From Paramarasmius palmivorus (lineage: Eukaryota > Basidiomycota > Agaricomycetes > Agaricales > Marasmiaceae), in assembly GCA_037176845.1 (NCBI GenBank), contig JAYKXP010000002.1, forward strand, positions 806,001 to 870,000: 64,000 bases of DNA, in the 5' to 3' direction. The position numbers and the translations under genes were made by a program. A model generated the notes under the pieces. The model had not been told where the DNA came from, ran no database searches, and saw only the letters and a list, made by a program, of their open reading frames with translations. Positions 33,480-46,914 of this stretch are shown piece by piece (positions within the stretch are counted from its first letter, which is position 1; the number at the start of each line of letters is the position of its first letter).

Positions 33480-35690
33480 ACCTTGCCTCCGAACACAATC
33501 GTTCGTCGATTCACTGCAAGAGACGAGGTTGATCTCATCAATCTTGTTGTTACTCTTGACTCTTCAGTTCCTTTGAAGATCTGGCTTCATACAGCTCAAA
33601 GCGACAGCGCCCTTACTGGACTTGCCAGATCACTCAGGCATGAGTTTGGCCTTTTGAGGATATATGTCGTACTGTTCCATCCGAGCTGGAGTTTTGCCAG
33701 TCAGGAAGGATTCATACGGAACCAACTCATACTTCTGAAATGGGCTGACGCCGAAGTGCTTCGCTGACAACCGTGATTGCCGATTCTAAGCCGTTGCACT
33801 TGAATGTCACTCAGTTCTGGCGCGCATTCCCCCGTCCGTTGAGGCCAGGCTGCGGTCTCGTTCATCACCTTGCCCAGGGTTATCCCAGGCCACTCTGAAT
33901 TATTTAGCAGAGTCACCAGCGTTGGTTCAGAAGTCGAAACTTCGTTGCCTGGGAAAGGGTATGCTGCAGCTGCTCTTAGTTGGGTTGAATTGACTGACAA
34001 AGCTTCTTAGTGTAATGGGTGTTGCTTCCGCAGCCATAGGAAACTTCGTTGTCTGTCATAGAGGATGCGTGACCAACAGCACGAGCCTGCCATTCGCCGC
34101 TGCTCTCGCTGGTCGCCTTGCATTCACCTCGTCATGGATACTCTAGCCAAAGCCAAAACCAAAAATCGTGACATTCTTCATATGAGGATTGCTCTCCAGT
34201 TGCCGTTGCGACATACGCATACTACAGAAACGCAACTTCGATATATTTGTGGCCGTTGCCAGCTCGGCTTCATATCAGATCCCTCATAAGCAAGTCTACG
34301 ACTTCCACAGTACTCAGATCTGATCGCAAGCTGCCCATCGTTGGGCAAATGATGGTGCCGACTTCATCTTTAATTTTGAAGATGGTACTGTTATACTCGA
34401 GGAGTCTGTTGAAAGACTCGCCCATCGGGATACACTTTGTCACAAGTAGACCTCTGTCCTTCTCGTCTTTGTCCAGGCCAGCGCTTCGTGCGTGTCGGAT
34501 TCGATCATCTGTTCTCTGGAGCATCGGAGAAGAAGCCACTCAGAGGCGCTCTGAAAAGGTGATGGTATTCAAATATACCTTTTTTGTTTGGCAGCTGACT
34601 TTCTTTGATAACGGGCGGCTTGCTCGGGAGAAGAAGATTATCAACTACTTGCACGAGGAACCTGGTATTCGTATAGATTTAGTTGGTGTGGACTGTCTCG
34701 ATAACGTGAAGACCTTGTTCTCAAACCTACCGAACATCACTGGAGTCTTCTACGGTGCTATACCGTTCAACGACTCTATTTCTCATTCTTACAACCAAAG
34801 TGTCGGCATGTGCTACCTTGATGTCAAAGTCAAAGGTTTTCGGGCTGTTCACCCCAAGACACTCGACTTCCTTGTTCTGATGAGTTCCATGGCTACCGTT
34901 AGCGGCTCTCCAGGTGCCTTTGTGAATATCTATAAGGAACCTCCAGGCGCTGATCTTTCTCTCAGGGCAAGTCAACTATGCCGCTGCTCAGACAGAAATG
35001 GAGGCTATGGGTGCTAACATCCCCAATTGCATTTCAGTCACGGTTCCTCCTTTGGTATTGCAGCTCTGCTCCGTTAAGTGCTGGCAAGTCCTAATTCCTG
35101 ACCTTTGCAGACTGATTGTCGTGTCTTTGTGCGAAGCATGCCCACTGGTAACGCTCGTAACGCGGCTCTTGACAAAGTATGTCCTCTCCTATTAGCCGGC
35201 CTTTCTTGTGTTGACCCTTCTCGCAGTATAAGGATCTCTGTATGGCGGGAATGAAATTTGCCCTCTATTGCATCGATGCTATCCGGACTATTGGAACACC
35301 AGCCTACATTACCACGACTAACTGGAGGATCACGAAGAGTACGTCGTTTGATGTCTTTTTCCACTGCTCCAGCTTATCAGAACGCGCTCAATTAGTAACC
35401 CCAAGCAAATGTGTTGTCGTACTCGTACAAGCAGCGCAGAAGGTCCATTATCCTGTGTACGGTGTACAGGATACTCCAGAGGCACCCATCACTGGTATTT
35501 CTCCGTCACCTCTATACCGACTTGGGGGATTCTCCTTTGGAGCTTGTCTAGCTTCAGATACCGCCGATTCCACGCTCTTCAAGCGCCAGTGATTCCGATC
35601 TTACACCGTAGGCCGAATCTACGATGGAAGCCTCCGCAACGGCGTGAGCACTTCGCGATTATTTTGTAACACATGTAGCTAACCTTCCTA
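33480..35690 (+). pseudogene. reducing polyketide synthase relic: pseudo-KR, ER, KR and thioesterase fragments
   Basis: Domain pieces keep PKS order on the plus strand. The pseudo-KR has SALTGLARSLRHEFGLLRIY, VVLFHPSWSFASQEGF and RNQLILLKWADAEVL (33480-33770). The enoylreductase pieces include NFVVCHRGC, FAAALAGRLAFTSSWILLAK and DFIFNFEDGTV (about 34000-34440). The ketoreductase has KTLDFLVLMSSMATVSGSPG, then across a still-consensus 55-nt intron QVNYAAAQTEMEAMGANIPN (34580-35040). The thioesterase has VHYPVYGVQDTPEAPITG and YRLGGFSFGACLA (35440-35570; GFSFG is the nucleophile elbow). Stops and frameshifts separate the pieces. It is the distal half of the gene whose proximal fragments lie at 30238-30740. 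Confidence 0.75.
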
Positions 35691-35699
35691 TTCAGATTC

Positions 35700-36672
35700 T
35701 TACTATCTGAACGACAACCCTCGTACGGCCGGTTCCGGCAAAGCCCGCTACCCCCCTGGCCCTGCTCAGATTAATCGCGGTTCACGCCCAACGAGATTTG
35801 GGCGGAGGATAATCGATGCCATTGGATGAGATTGGACGGAGTCGGATGCCATCTGATTAGCCGCACCGAGAGCTGATGTCAATCGATGAAGCCGAGGTTT
35901 TCACTTTAGTTTTACTTCAATTTCAACTTTTTTCAACTCATAAGATTTTGACTTTGTTGAATATTCTTGAGGTCAACTTGAGGGCATATCAGTTTCATTC
36001 CGCCGTGAGTGTTGTTAGCAAAAGGTAACTGATCCGTGCACTGTTAGTCTGTGCTTCGACCAACCCAGCCAATCCGTCACTTGTACGCTGCTGTCGTTCC
36101 CCCCAACTTCTTGCTTCCTTGCCACGACCATCCTCCGCCACGTCACCTTCGTCCCTTCGCTCAATCTCAACAAGATTCGGGGGTTCTCATGTATAGCATG
36201 CTTTCGGGACACATAGTCGGAAAGGTTATTGAAGCGATCTCAAGGTACGTGTCACGCGTCTTGTTCCGCTTTCCCTTTGAATTTCTAATAGAGTACCTCG
36301 TCCAGGACATTCCGCTGCTCTGCAAGTTGAAGAAGGAACCGAAAGGAAAGAACCGCCAAGATCCTGGACCGGCACCAGGTTCGTCATTGACATCAGTCTC
36401 CCCCATCTGACTTTGCCTCATAACAGTTCTCGGACATGTGTTGGATGATGGCCGCATGTGTTCTTAAGGCAGACGCGCGTAAGTACTCGGACTATTGATA
36501 TAATGTGTTGGTTGTCTAACATGCCGTTCACAGACAATGTTTGGGATCTAGACTCAGAGACTTGTGTATGTTGTTAATAGTTGATAGCAGCCATGTATTA
36601 TAACGTAGATTGCAAAGGTATATCAAGAAAATTTGTGAGTACATACTATGAGGTCGAGCGCTTTCAATGTGG
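35700..36672. other. gene-free stretch
   Basis: A plus-strand frame at 36051-36410 contains RYVSRVLFRFPFEFLIEYLV but no recognised domain. Possible splice-like GT/AG pairs exist but no gene can be supported. Confidence 0.3.
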
Positions 36673-38190
36673 CTAGTAGAGTTTGAGGTCCCGGCCTAGC
36701 TGAAGTAGGTCATACACCGCAGAGCTCAGTAATGGACCTTGCTTCAACGACTCGATGACCGACCCCGGTTCATGCACTTCCGACTCTAGATTGTTTCCGC
36801 ATTCATCAAGCTTAGCTTTGATAACTGCTAAGAGTGATGGAAGGCAGCTATAGCTCTGCCTGAGAATACTGTCAACTAGCCAGCGATAGCCTAACCTCTT
36901 TGGCTCGTTGGGATCCAGGTACGAGGGGACCCAAAATGCTTTGTGAACACGCTGCCACATGCCCGAATCTACACCCAGCGAATAGAGTGAGTAAAGGGAT
37001 CTGCACTACTGCTAATTCATGTACCTGGAAGAGTTATATAATCAAGGTTCGGATTGCCATGAGAGATCTTGAGTAGCAACTCCCAGCCTCTATCCCACCG
37101 CCCATAATATCCGTTGGACCAGTCCAGCGACACCAGCTCGGTAAGTTTGGCACAATTGCGGAGGACACCACTAGCGGCGAGCTTTATATCGGCTTGATGA
37201 GCTTAAACAACGAAAGCAGACAGAGGAGAAGCTCACCACATCACTCCACTGGTCAATTGCGTGGAAAGCGCCGAATTCTGTATTACACGAAATGATCAGA
37301 GATCTAAGGCGAGGGAAGTGTTGAGCAACCACGACAAAGATTGCCTCGCCGAGACCGACAACACTCAGCCGAAGTTCCTCCAGGTCGCTTTTGTTGGAGG
37401 CCAACACTACAAGAGCATTGAGGGTGGTTTGCATGTCGTCGAAGTAGAGGAGCTCGAATTTCTTCAACAACGGCATTCCAGATTGAGCAAGGAAACCGAT
37501 CGATGCCGAAGGGGCGGTAGCTTCATAAAGTTGGGCAAATGGGGGACCCGCTGAAGTAGAGATATAGCCGGGTGGCGCGTCCGCGTCAAGCTCTAGCTTC
37601 TTGAGCGTTGATGCATGTCGAGATGCAAATTCCTCAATACCACAACAAAGGTCTCCTTGATATGAAAGCTCTTCGAGGCGGCGAAGGTGTACCGATGACA
37701 GAAATTTAGGCACCATATGACTGTGCGTGTCCCAACGATCTGGACGGGATAGCGTCAATGTTAGTTTTGTCAGATTCGGCATGGCCTTCAGGCCACCCCG
37801 AAGCATGCATCCAACCCGATGCGTAAGGTCAAGCTCAGTTCTGTAGTATTCCGAACAGCATGATCAGGAGCAATCAAAAATAAACCAAACATTTGATACG
37901 CACAGAATACACAGCTCTAACTCTCGCACGTGGAAACGATACCGTGACTGCTTGAGCATTTCCGACATAAACCTTACAACCCTCCAACCCGGTCTGAATC
38001 GCAGGACTATCCAACGAAAGAATAGTCTTGTAGCCACGTCCCTAAAGAACGTGTTGACGAGACGAACTGATCCGAGGGACGAGGAATCCAGTTCCTGGAG
38101 GCTTCGGTCCCAGATTTCGGCGGGAAAACGACCCTGTCGTTCTTGAACCATGAGGGTCTTTCGCGTTGGAGGACCAGGTGGCTGAACCAT
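36673..38190 (-). CDS. F-box/LRR-like protein, family copy 7 (447 aa)
   Basis: Predicted SCF substrate adaptor. Minus-strand exons are 37904-38190, 37237-37840, 37025-37181 and 36673-36968; joined, 448 codons with stop. The start MVQPPGPPTRK was preferred over upstream in-frame ATGs at 38349 and about 38259 because it matches the N-terminal length of copies 4 and 6. The F-box-like segment reads GRFPAEIWDRSLQELDSSSL, then GSVRLVNTFFRDVATRLFFR. Exon 2 has MPNLTKLTLTLS, FASRHASTLKKLELD, PGYISTSAGPPF and FPRLRSLIISC. Exon 3 carries DWSNGYYGRWDRGWELLLKI. Exon 4 opens DSGMWQRVHKAFWVPSYLDP, then RLGYRWLVDSILRQSYSCLP. The first exon ends in a Leu codon where relatives have Pro. Confidence 0.8.
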
Positions 38191-40300
38191 GGAGGTAACA
38201 ATTGACAGAGCCGGGTTGAACGTAAGCGCCAAGGGTCCATAATAAACTCTGCTGTCCATTGTTTTGCTCGCCCCAGTCAAATGACATGATGTTGTCGAAG
38301 TCAAGAAGCGCCCTTCCGGAATCGCTTGCTGAGCTAAGTAGACATGCATAAAATCGAAACAAGAAGTGGACCCTGTTTCTAAATCCCTGTGCCTCTACAG
38401 TTGGTGTTGAACACGATCAATGCAAGGGTGAATCCTTCCTTCCTTGTCCTTGGAACCTAGTCCGAGTGGTTCATAGCAACGCTATGTTGGAGTTGATATT
38501 ATGAGAGTTGGAAAATGCGTCGACAGACTTGTGGTCGACGAGCCTTCAAATCGAGTCCGAGGGACTGATGTCAGAGTCAAAAATAGAGTCGGATTGCGTG
38601 ACGGGACTAAAGTCGGAGTCAGAAACCAAAGCCGGATGTAGAGAAACCAAAGTCGGATTGTAGAGAAACCAAAGTCGGATTGTAGAGAAACCAAAGTCGG
38701 TTTGTATCACAAATTGGTCACGCAACTTAAGTTGGAATCAGAACATGGGGTCGGAGATGGTCACGGAACCGAGCCGAGCCGGTTGCAAAGGCTGAATTTC
38801 TGATGAAATCTGTCGTCATAGGAAAGAAAGAAATTGCCAGGAACTGAAGGACCCCGGAATTGACTGAACGTATCTCGGACGCTCTTCTTGCGCCCTTTCT
38901 CGAGCTGCTATTCGCCATAAGTGCAACCTCAAGTTCTCTCCGCCGTTTTCTCTTTCCAGAAACAACTCCAAACTCTCGAGTCGCAAATATCTTCACGGCA
39001 GCGACACAGTACATTCTCCGATGTATAAAAACGGAAAACCATGTTTTTTTGGGCTACTACCACTGTATTCAGGCTGCTTTTCGGTCGAGTTCGCTCTTGA
39101 TGGAGGTACAAACATCTAATACGTGGCACCTACGCCAAGATATACGGTCTTGTATAACCGTTGCGACAGCTGGACCTTCCCTGCCAGTGGTATGTGCACA
39201 TCTATCATTTAACACGTCTTCTGAAGCTCTCTATTCAGCTAGCCACATCTTGTTTATGCGGAACAAGTGTACTGTTGCCCAACGTGATCCTTCTCGAGTA
39301 TAACTCTGTTAGGAAACGCTCACAAGTACACTTTCAATCTATGCTTGAGGACTAAACGATCAACTATTCGCAGCGAGGCTGAGCTATCTAACAGGCTCTG
39401 ATCAAGATCCTAACCTGATCGATATCTCGATTCTCTACTGCCTGTGCGATTCCTCGTGGGCTCCGTCATTGCGAGGTACAGATCAGAGGAGAACAGAACA
39501 CTCAACTACCGTTTCATCTCATTGTGGAGTGTCGCATCATTTTCAGGAGATGCCAGGTACAGGAGGACACCTCGGGAGAGATGAACAGGGACATGGTGTA
39601 TGATTGGACTTGGTTTCCATTCCATTTCACTGCAGTACAGTGGGTATGGTGTGGTATTGTTCCCTACTCGGCAACGAACAGTCGAGAAGAGTACAGCAAG
39701 TTTCCCCTAAGCTTTGTACCAACTTTGTACACCTTATCCTGGGACTGACTCCGAGTAGAACACCCTTGGCAGACTCCAACAAGCACCGACCACGTTTGAC
39801 GGGATTCGGCGATAATGATTGGATGTCACGGTGCCGATGTTTCATGGGCAACGCTAGGGAATCAAGCTTCTGGCTTCAGGATTCGCAGGTACGCATCCAC
39901 CCATATAAATGTTTGGAACGACATTTAGATATTGACACGACATGTAAAGCAACCAGGGACGGTTGCAACCGGATTTGATCGATGCAAGTTGAGAGTAATG
40001 ATTGTCGAGAAGATGGAAATAGTTTGGCGGTGCAATTTTACAGCTGGCGAATGAAGGGAAATGCTGGCGTTTCAAGGGAACCAAGTACGGATCATGACGG
40101 AGAGATGAGGTATTGGATGCTATAGAGCAGGCTTGAATAGTCGAGCTGCTGTAGTGTAGCCTGAGGCTTGGGTACTTACATCCTTGTAGTCACGTGTAGA
40201 GAGTTACCTTTTTGCTTGACGACCGTAGCGCGATCGAATGTTATGTGTGCAAGACGGGACGAAAACGAGATCAGTGTAGAGTATCATCGTCCGTCAAGTA
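38191..40300. other. gene-poor stretch
   Basis: No supported gene between the F-box gene start and the kinase. Frames at 38860-39303 and 39604-39978 lack motifs. A minisatellite lies at about 38621-38707, and degenerate versions of its GTCGGA core extend upstream to about 38570. Confidence 0.3.
38621..38707. repeat. 22-bp minisatellite
   Basis: Four tandem units of GAGAAACCAAAGTCGGATTGTA with a few substitutions. The central two are identical. Confidence 0.85.
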
Positions 40301-40558
40301 GGCTCAGCTTTTTTTTTCTTACTTTGCTTCTTGTTTTCTTACCATCATCATCTTCTAGGAGAGAGTATCATAGAGTACAATACTCTGTTGGCAGAGTCCA
40401 ATCTTCACGCACAGCGAGCAAACCAGTACCATTCCCCCTTTGCTCCTCACCGTCAAGCTCCCCCACCTCCTCCCCCAAAACCAAATTCCAGAAATTCTCT
40501 CCAGAAACCAAACCCAAATCGTCCTAGAAAACATTCTTTACCCCCCTTGGATTCCAAT

Positions 40559-42751
<2,193 letters not shown>

Positions 42752-43029
42752 GAAAAACGGAGAATAGGCATACTTTTTCTCTTTGGTGTTCGAACTTTAT
42801 TGTTTCTCGTTTCTTGTACAACGATGAACTTGCAAGTCTTACCTTTACTTTTACGACAACCAAGCCATGTTTTATTTTTTACTTCCTTACTTCTTTTACC
42901 CATTACTTACAACAACCAACATACAAATGTAACGTTCCTTTCCGTACTCTCACCCTTATCACTTGGGATACTTTTATTTTCCGCGAAGTGGAGCTCTTTC
43001 TTTTTTTGTTGTCAGTGTTCACCACAAAT

Positions 43030-43530
43030 CGATAATTGGGTAGGTATGATATTGATATAAGTAGATCTGCAAATGTTTATTATTTTATGAGCGAGGAATG
43101 GACATGGTGCCACGACTCAACTAGTAGCGAGATGCAGCGGGGGAATTGGTTTGTACAGACCAATCGGGGGAAACGAACTGACAAATACCGTCGACGAAGT
43201 GGTCTTTCTCGAGCACCTAGGTATGCATGTATCCATTACTACTCATAGCCAACATACAAGTATAGAGCCTTTACTATTAATTGCCGATATAAGAAGAACG
43301 GTACGAACATCATGCGGCCCTGTATCGAGATATAAGCCTGATCACGGTCAGTATGTGGGCCCGCACGTCCCAGCTCAAATCAAAGTCTGAGTTCGATATC
43401 ATCCATCGCCCTTGGTCTACATTCTGAATAAGGGGCAAACCGATCTGGCACAAGGCTTGAGCGCATTACCTCCTGCCGTGAGTTGACTGAGGAGAGGAAG
43501 GTCATGGAGAGACATCATGGTTGGGAGAAA
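43030..43530 (-). pseudogene. internally deleted relic of the gene at 53626-54768
   Basis: On the minus strand MSLHDLPLLSQLTA (start codon near 43515) matches the first residues of the gene at 54768 (MSLHDLPSLTQLTA). The sequence then jumps directly to its last codons and downstream region: GAGGTAATGCGC..., GTAGACC..., and ATCATCCAT-type sequence match 53626-53720. The similarity continues into flanking 3' sequence (TAGATCTGCAAA and ATGTATCCATTA words shared with 53470-53610). Nearly the whole coding interior is absent. It lies just 3' of the Ste20 gene. Confidence 0.75.
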
Positions 43531-43571
43531 AGCATTTGGTATGGAAACAACTCTACATTTGAGGCCCCTAT

Positions 43572-46003
43572 TTATTGAAACTGAGCGCTGAGATTTAGCG
43601 CCCGCTCAACGTACAAGTCAAAGACGAAGATTGGCCTGAGTAAAGAAGTCAGAAACACGCTGAAAAAAGACATGGCGGCACTCGCCTCCCTGGTCAAAGT
43701 AAATACATGGTCTGATACACTGTGGAGCCCAAACCCGGCCTCGGAATAAGCAAAGTAATCTGGCCCAGGATAAGGTCTTGAGAGAATGATGGAGGCAGGA
43801 TAGATATTTGACTCACAGATCCACTTTCGGCGGAAAATCTCAATGTCTGTGTCGGTCAAGGAAGGATACTGCTGCTGAAGAGCTGGTCTGATGTGGGTTT
43901 CAAAATTGCGCTCAAAACGATAACGCCATTCTCGGAGGGTGCGAGCATAATCTGAAAGGAGTCAGAGTGACACCTTGTAATAACGGAGTCGCAGGGAGTA
44001 CATACGAGGACCAATGTTTTCTAATGATTCGACATTCAGGCCAGCCTTAGCGCAAGCCCCCACCAACGTTGCGACTGAAGAGAGCTGACCACCACTTCAA
44101 CAAGTTAGCCGGGGGAACCAAAGCCATGGCAGTAGCTCAAGACTCACGGATAAATGTACTTTCGAACAAAATCCACTTCTCTGTAGTCATTTGATGCATG
44201 AATGTAGCCCATAACGCAAAGATAGATTATGCTCACGTAGAGTAAAGCTCCCACCGCGTGTCAGGGACTGTTGACATGGTGAACGCATTAAAAGAGTTTT
44301 CTAGCTTCATGGCCCACGACATCTGCTTGAACCACCCTTCCATAAATTCAAGGCCCACTTGATTATCATTGTTGTCAGCGCAAGTCGTGCCGAAAGTGGG
44401 TCTACACACCGTGCTCCATAACACCGATGGAAACCACGGCATCAAAAGCATGATGAAATCGTTCTGGCATGTCACGATAGTCCATCAGATGAACCGTTAT
44501 CTTGTGAGTCAAACCAGCTGCCTGAATAATCTCTTCTAATGCAACTTTTTGGGCTTCCGAGATTGTAATTGCATCCACCTGGGCTTGGTATTTGGTAGCG
44601 ACCTATAGAATGTAAGTATAAGACAACGGCTAAACAGGGAATCTATTGCTCACATATATAGCAAAGCTCCCCCATCCACAGCTGTATAACTCGATCAGGG
44701 AATGCACAAGTATGTGGAGCTCAGTGAAACGTACCCGATCTCGAGGACACGACATCCCGGGGTTATCCTCGCTCGTTGAGCAAGAAGTTCGAGTTTAGCG
44801 ATCTGACCACGTTCGAGATCGTCAGGTGGATGACTGTGCTCTGCTTGCAGATGCTTCAAGTTGCGCGGAGGTGCAATGAACCGTTCTTTAAGTAAGTCTC
44901 CGATAGAGCCGCCGGCTTCGTCATCGAAAATAGCGCAGCTATAGCTATAAAGAAGAGTGAGCCTCGTCTATAGAACAGAATGCAATGGGATAGTTTCATA
45001 CGTCATGTCCCACGACAAAAAAGCAGCAAAGACTTCGTTTGAAAGGTCATAGTGTGCACTGAAAATCTGTCAGCAGGGATATCGGCCGTCGAAACACAAG
45101 AGACTGACGAGATATTGCTCTTGCTACCTGTGATCTTGTTTGCCAAACGGAAGTTCGAGCTATTCAGGCGATCAAGGTCAAAAATGAGGTAAAAGATGCG
45201 CTGGTGAGTCAGTGACGAACATGTAACTCGTGAACCTGAACAAAGGGGATACTAAGGTGCTAAGCTCTGATATTTCCTTTCTGTTGAGAACAAAGATCTA
45301 GCAAAAGTCGCGTGTTATTGGGATATTAACGTAAGACGACAGCTAGTACGCACCTTAAAGACATCAGCGAGGGACGAGACTTCAATGAGATCAAGCATGA
45401 AAGCATCTAACGCAAGAAATAGTTGAACGTGGCAATTTCTCAGCTATCTTTGGACTAACCTGCAAAGCCGAAATCGGCGTGGAGGCAAAGACGCGTCCAT
45501 ACTGATTCGTCCTTGATGACGACAGTGCCCGCTAGTTGTTTGGAGAAGCCGTCACTAGTGAGGAGATAGGGCTGTCCAAACAGCCATATGTCGTCTCCAC
45601 AAATAACCTTCAATTCACCGCGTTCAATTTTTTCCAGTCCTTTGATAACGGTGCTACGAGCTGGGTGTAGCGTGATGAATTCTTTGGGAGGCACTGCGAG
45701 TGGTCTTGGAGCATACCTAATGCTTGAACGGGCTGCCAATGGATGTTCGCCAAACAGTCTTGTGTGAAGTTGAGAGCTTTCTCGAGGGTACTAAGAAGAA
45801 ACCCTCTATTGGCTCTGTTGATGTTCAAAGTTTCGATGTAAGAGTTCGTCCAGAACGACATGGGTATGAGTTTGGGGTGTTGGAGAGTTTCTGAGGCTAA
45901 ATAAACACTGTGGATGGTCAGGCGGGAAGTGACAAGAGTCTACCTGGGAAAGAACGACAATGTGCTAAGGCCATACATACTTACGGGGGCGTTTCTCGGA
46001 CAT
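43572..46003 (-). CDS. cyclopropane-fatty-acyl-phospholipid synthase-type methyltransferase
   Basis: SAM-dependent enzyme that adds a methylene or methyl group to unsaturated acyl chains of membrane phospholipids. It is read from the minus strand through many short exons. The start is 46003 (MSEKRPP..., split exon 45985-46003). Recognisable blocks include SFWTNSYIETLNINRANRG, WTRLCLHADFGFA, DAFMLDLIEVSSLADVFK (45354-45406), HYDLSNEVFAAFLSWDMT, AIFDDEAGGSIGDLL, CRVLEIG|CGWGSFAIYV (motif I split by an intron), ITVHLMDYRDMPERFH, AVVSIGVMEHGV, WAMKLENSFNAFTMSTVPD, GLNVESLENIGPHYARTLRE and the C-terminal exon ending SAQFQ. Near 45738 the frame must shift between NIHWQP and ARSSIRYAP, so the N-terminal domain may be broken. 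The catalytic half reads normally across introns. Confidence 0.8.
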
Positions 46004-46914
46004 GACTCGGCTGCCGATTTGGAAATCGCTATCAGAATCAGCGCCTTCAGTTGTAGATAGCCCTCTGGGGGGACAACGAAGTAAGATGACGGGGAAAGCG
46101 GTCCAGCAGGTTTGCGTGGGCGGCTTACTCAACGACATGCATCCTTCAACAGTCTCAAGCGAAAGTAGTGGTAGCTAAAATCCCTTGGGGCCTGAGCCTT
46201 ACTCAGAGATTGCTACCCAGCCCGTCTTCCTCTGCAGATCACTATCATGATGGCCATATTACGGCCACGCAAGATAGAGATCTCTTTCCCGACGGACCTA
46301 CACAGGCATCAGACTTGGTCTATATCGGAAGGTAGTAAGCCGCAGTCTTCGATTATAGAGCCTGTCATGGAGGAAACCCACTATTTTCGGTCAAGTTCTG
46401 GGTTTGGTTGGGATTCTTGAGAATCCAATCATCGTGTAAAACCTTGTGCAAAAATAGATTGAGAACGAAACGATTGTGTTCGAACCAAGCATACTCGGAA
46501 TGCCGTCTATTCGCCTCTGAAGAGTTGAACTAGCCTATTGGCTGCACGATCCCAAGAGTGACGGCCCAATTCGGATAGTGGAATTCGAATCGGGAGGGTT
46601 CCAAATACCAGGTTGGAAGTCGATGATAGTAGATACATTTTAAGGCTAACTCGGGAGAAGGGAAACGCTATCGCTATTACTAATACTAAACGCGGTTCAG
46701 AGCTCTCGTGACCGTGAGGCTTTCGGAATCTGGCCGTGTTCGCCGGGCGCCATGATTCGGCTCTCGAGATCTCATCCATTCACTAGCGTTAATCAACATT
46801 TACAGCAATGAGGACAGCCATACCTAGAGCCGCCTTCCACTGAATTCAACGGCTTTCCCTTTCCTCCTAGCATTCTTTTGACCACTGCCTGAGAGAACGA
46901 AGATAAACCGACCC
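46004..46914. promoter_or_regulatory. divergent intergenic region
   Basis: About 900 bp between the starts of the CFA-synthase-type gene (minus) and the hypothetical gene at 46915 (plus). A 90-codon minus-strand frame (46507-46779) has no recognised motif. No repeats were noted. Promoter content is inferred from the head-to-head layout. Confidence 0.35.

Noticed and set aside
33701..34000. Minus-strand frame with AAAAYPFPGNEVSTSEPT-type text
   Set aside because: It is antisense to the polyketide synthase enoylreductase relic, whose plus-strand translation is meaningful.
38148..38349. Upstream ATGs (38349, 38259) for F-box copy 7
   Set aside because: Relatives begin about 20 residues before the F-box-like segment, and the added leader has no similarity to any copy, so 38190 was chosen.
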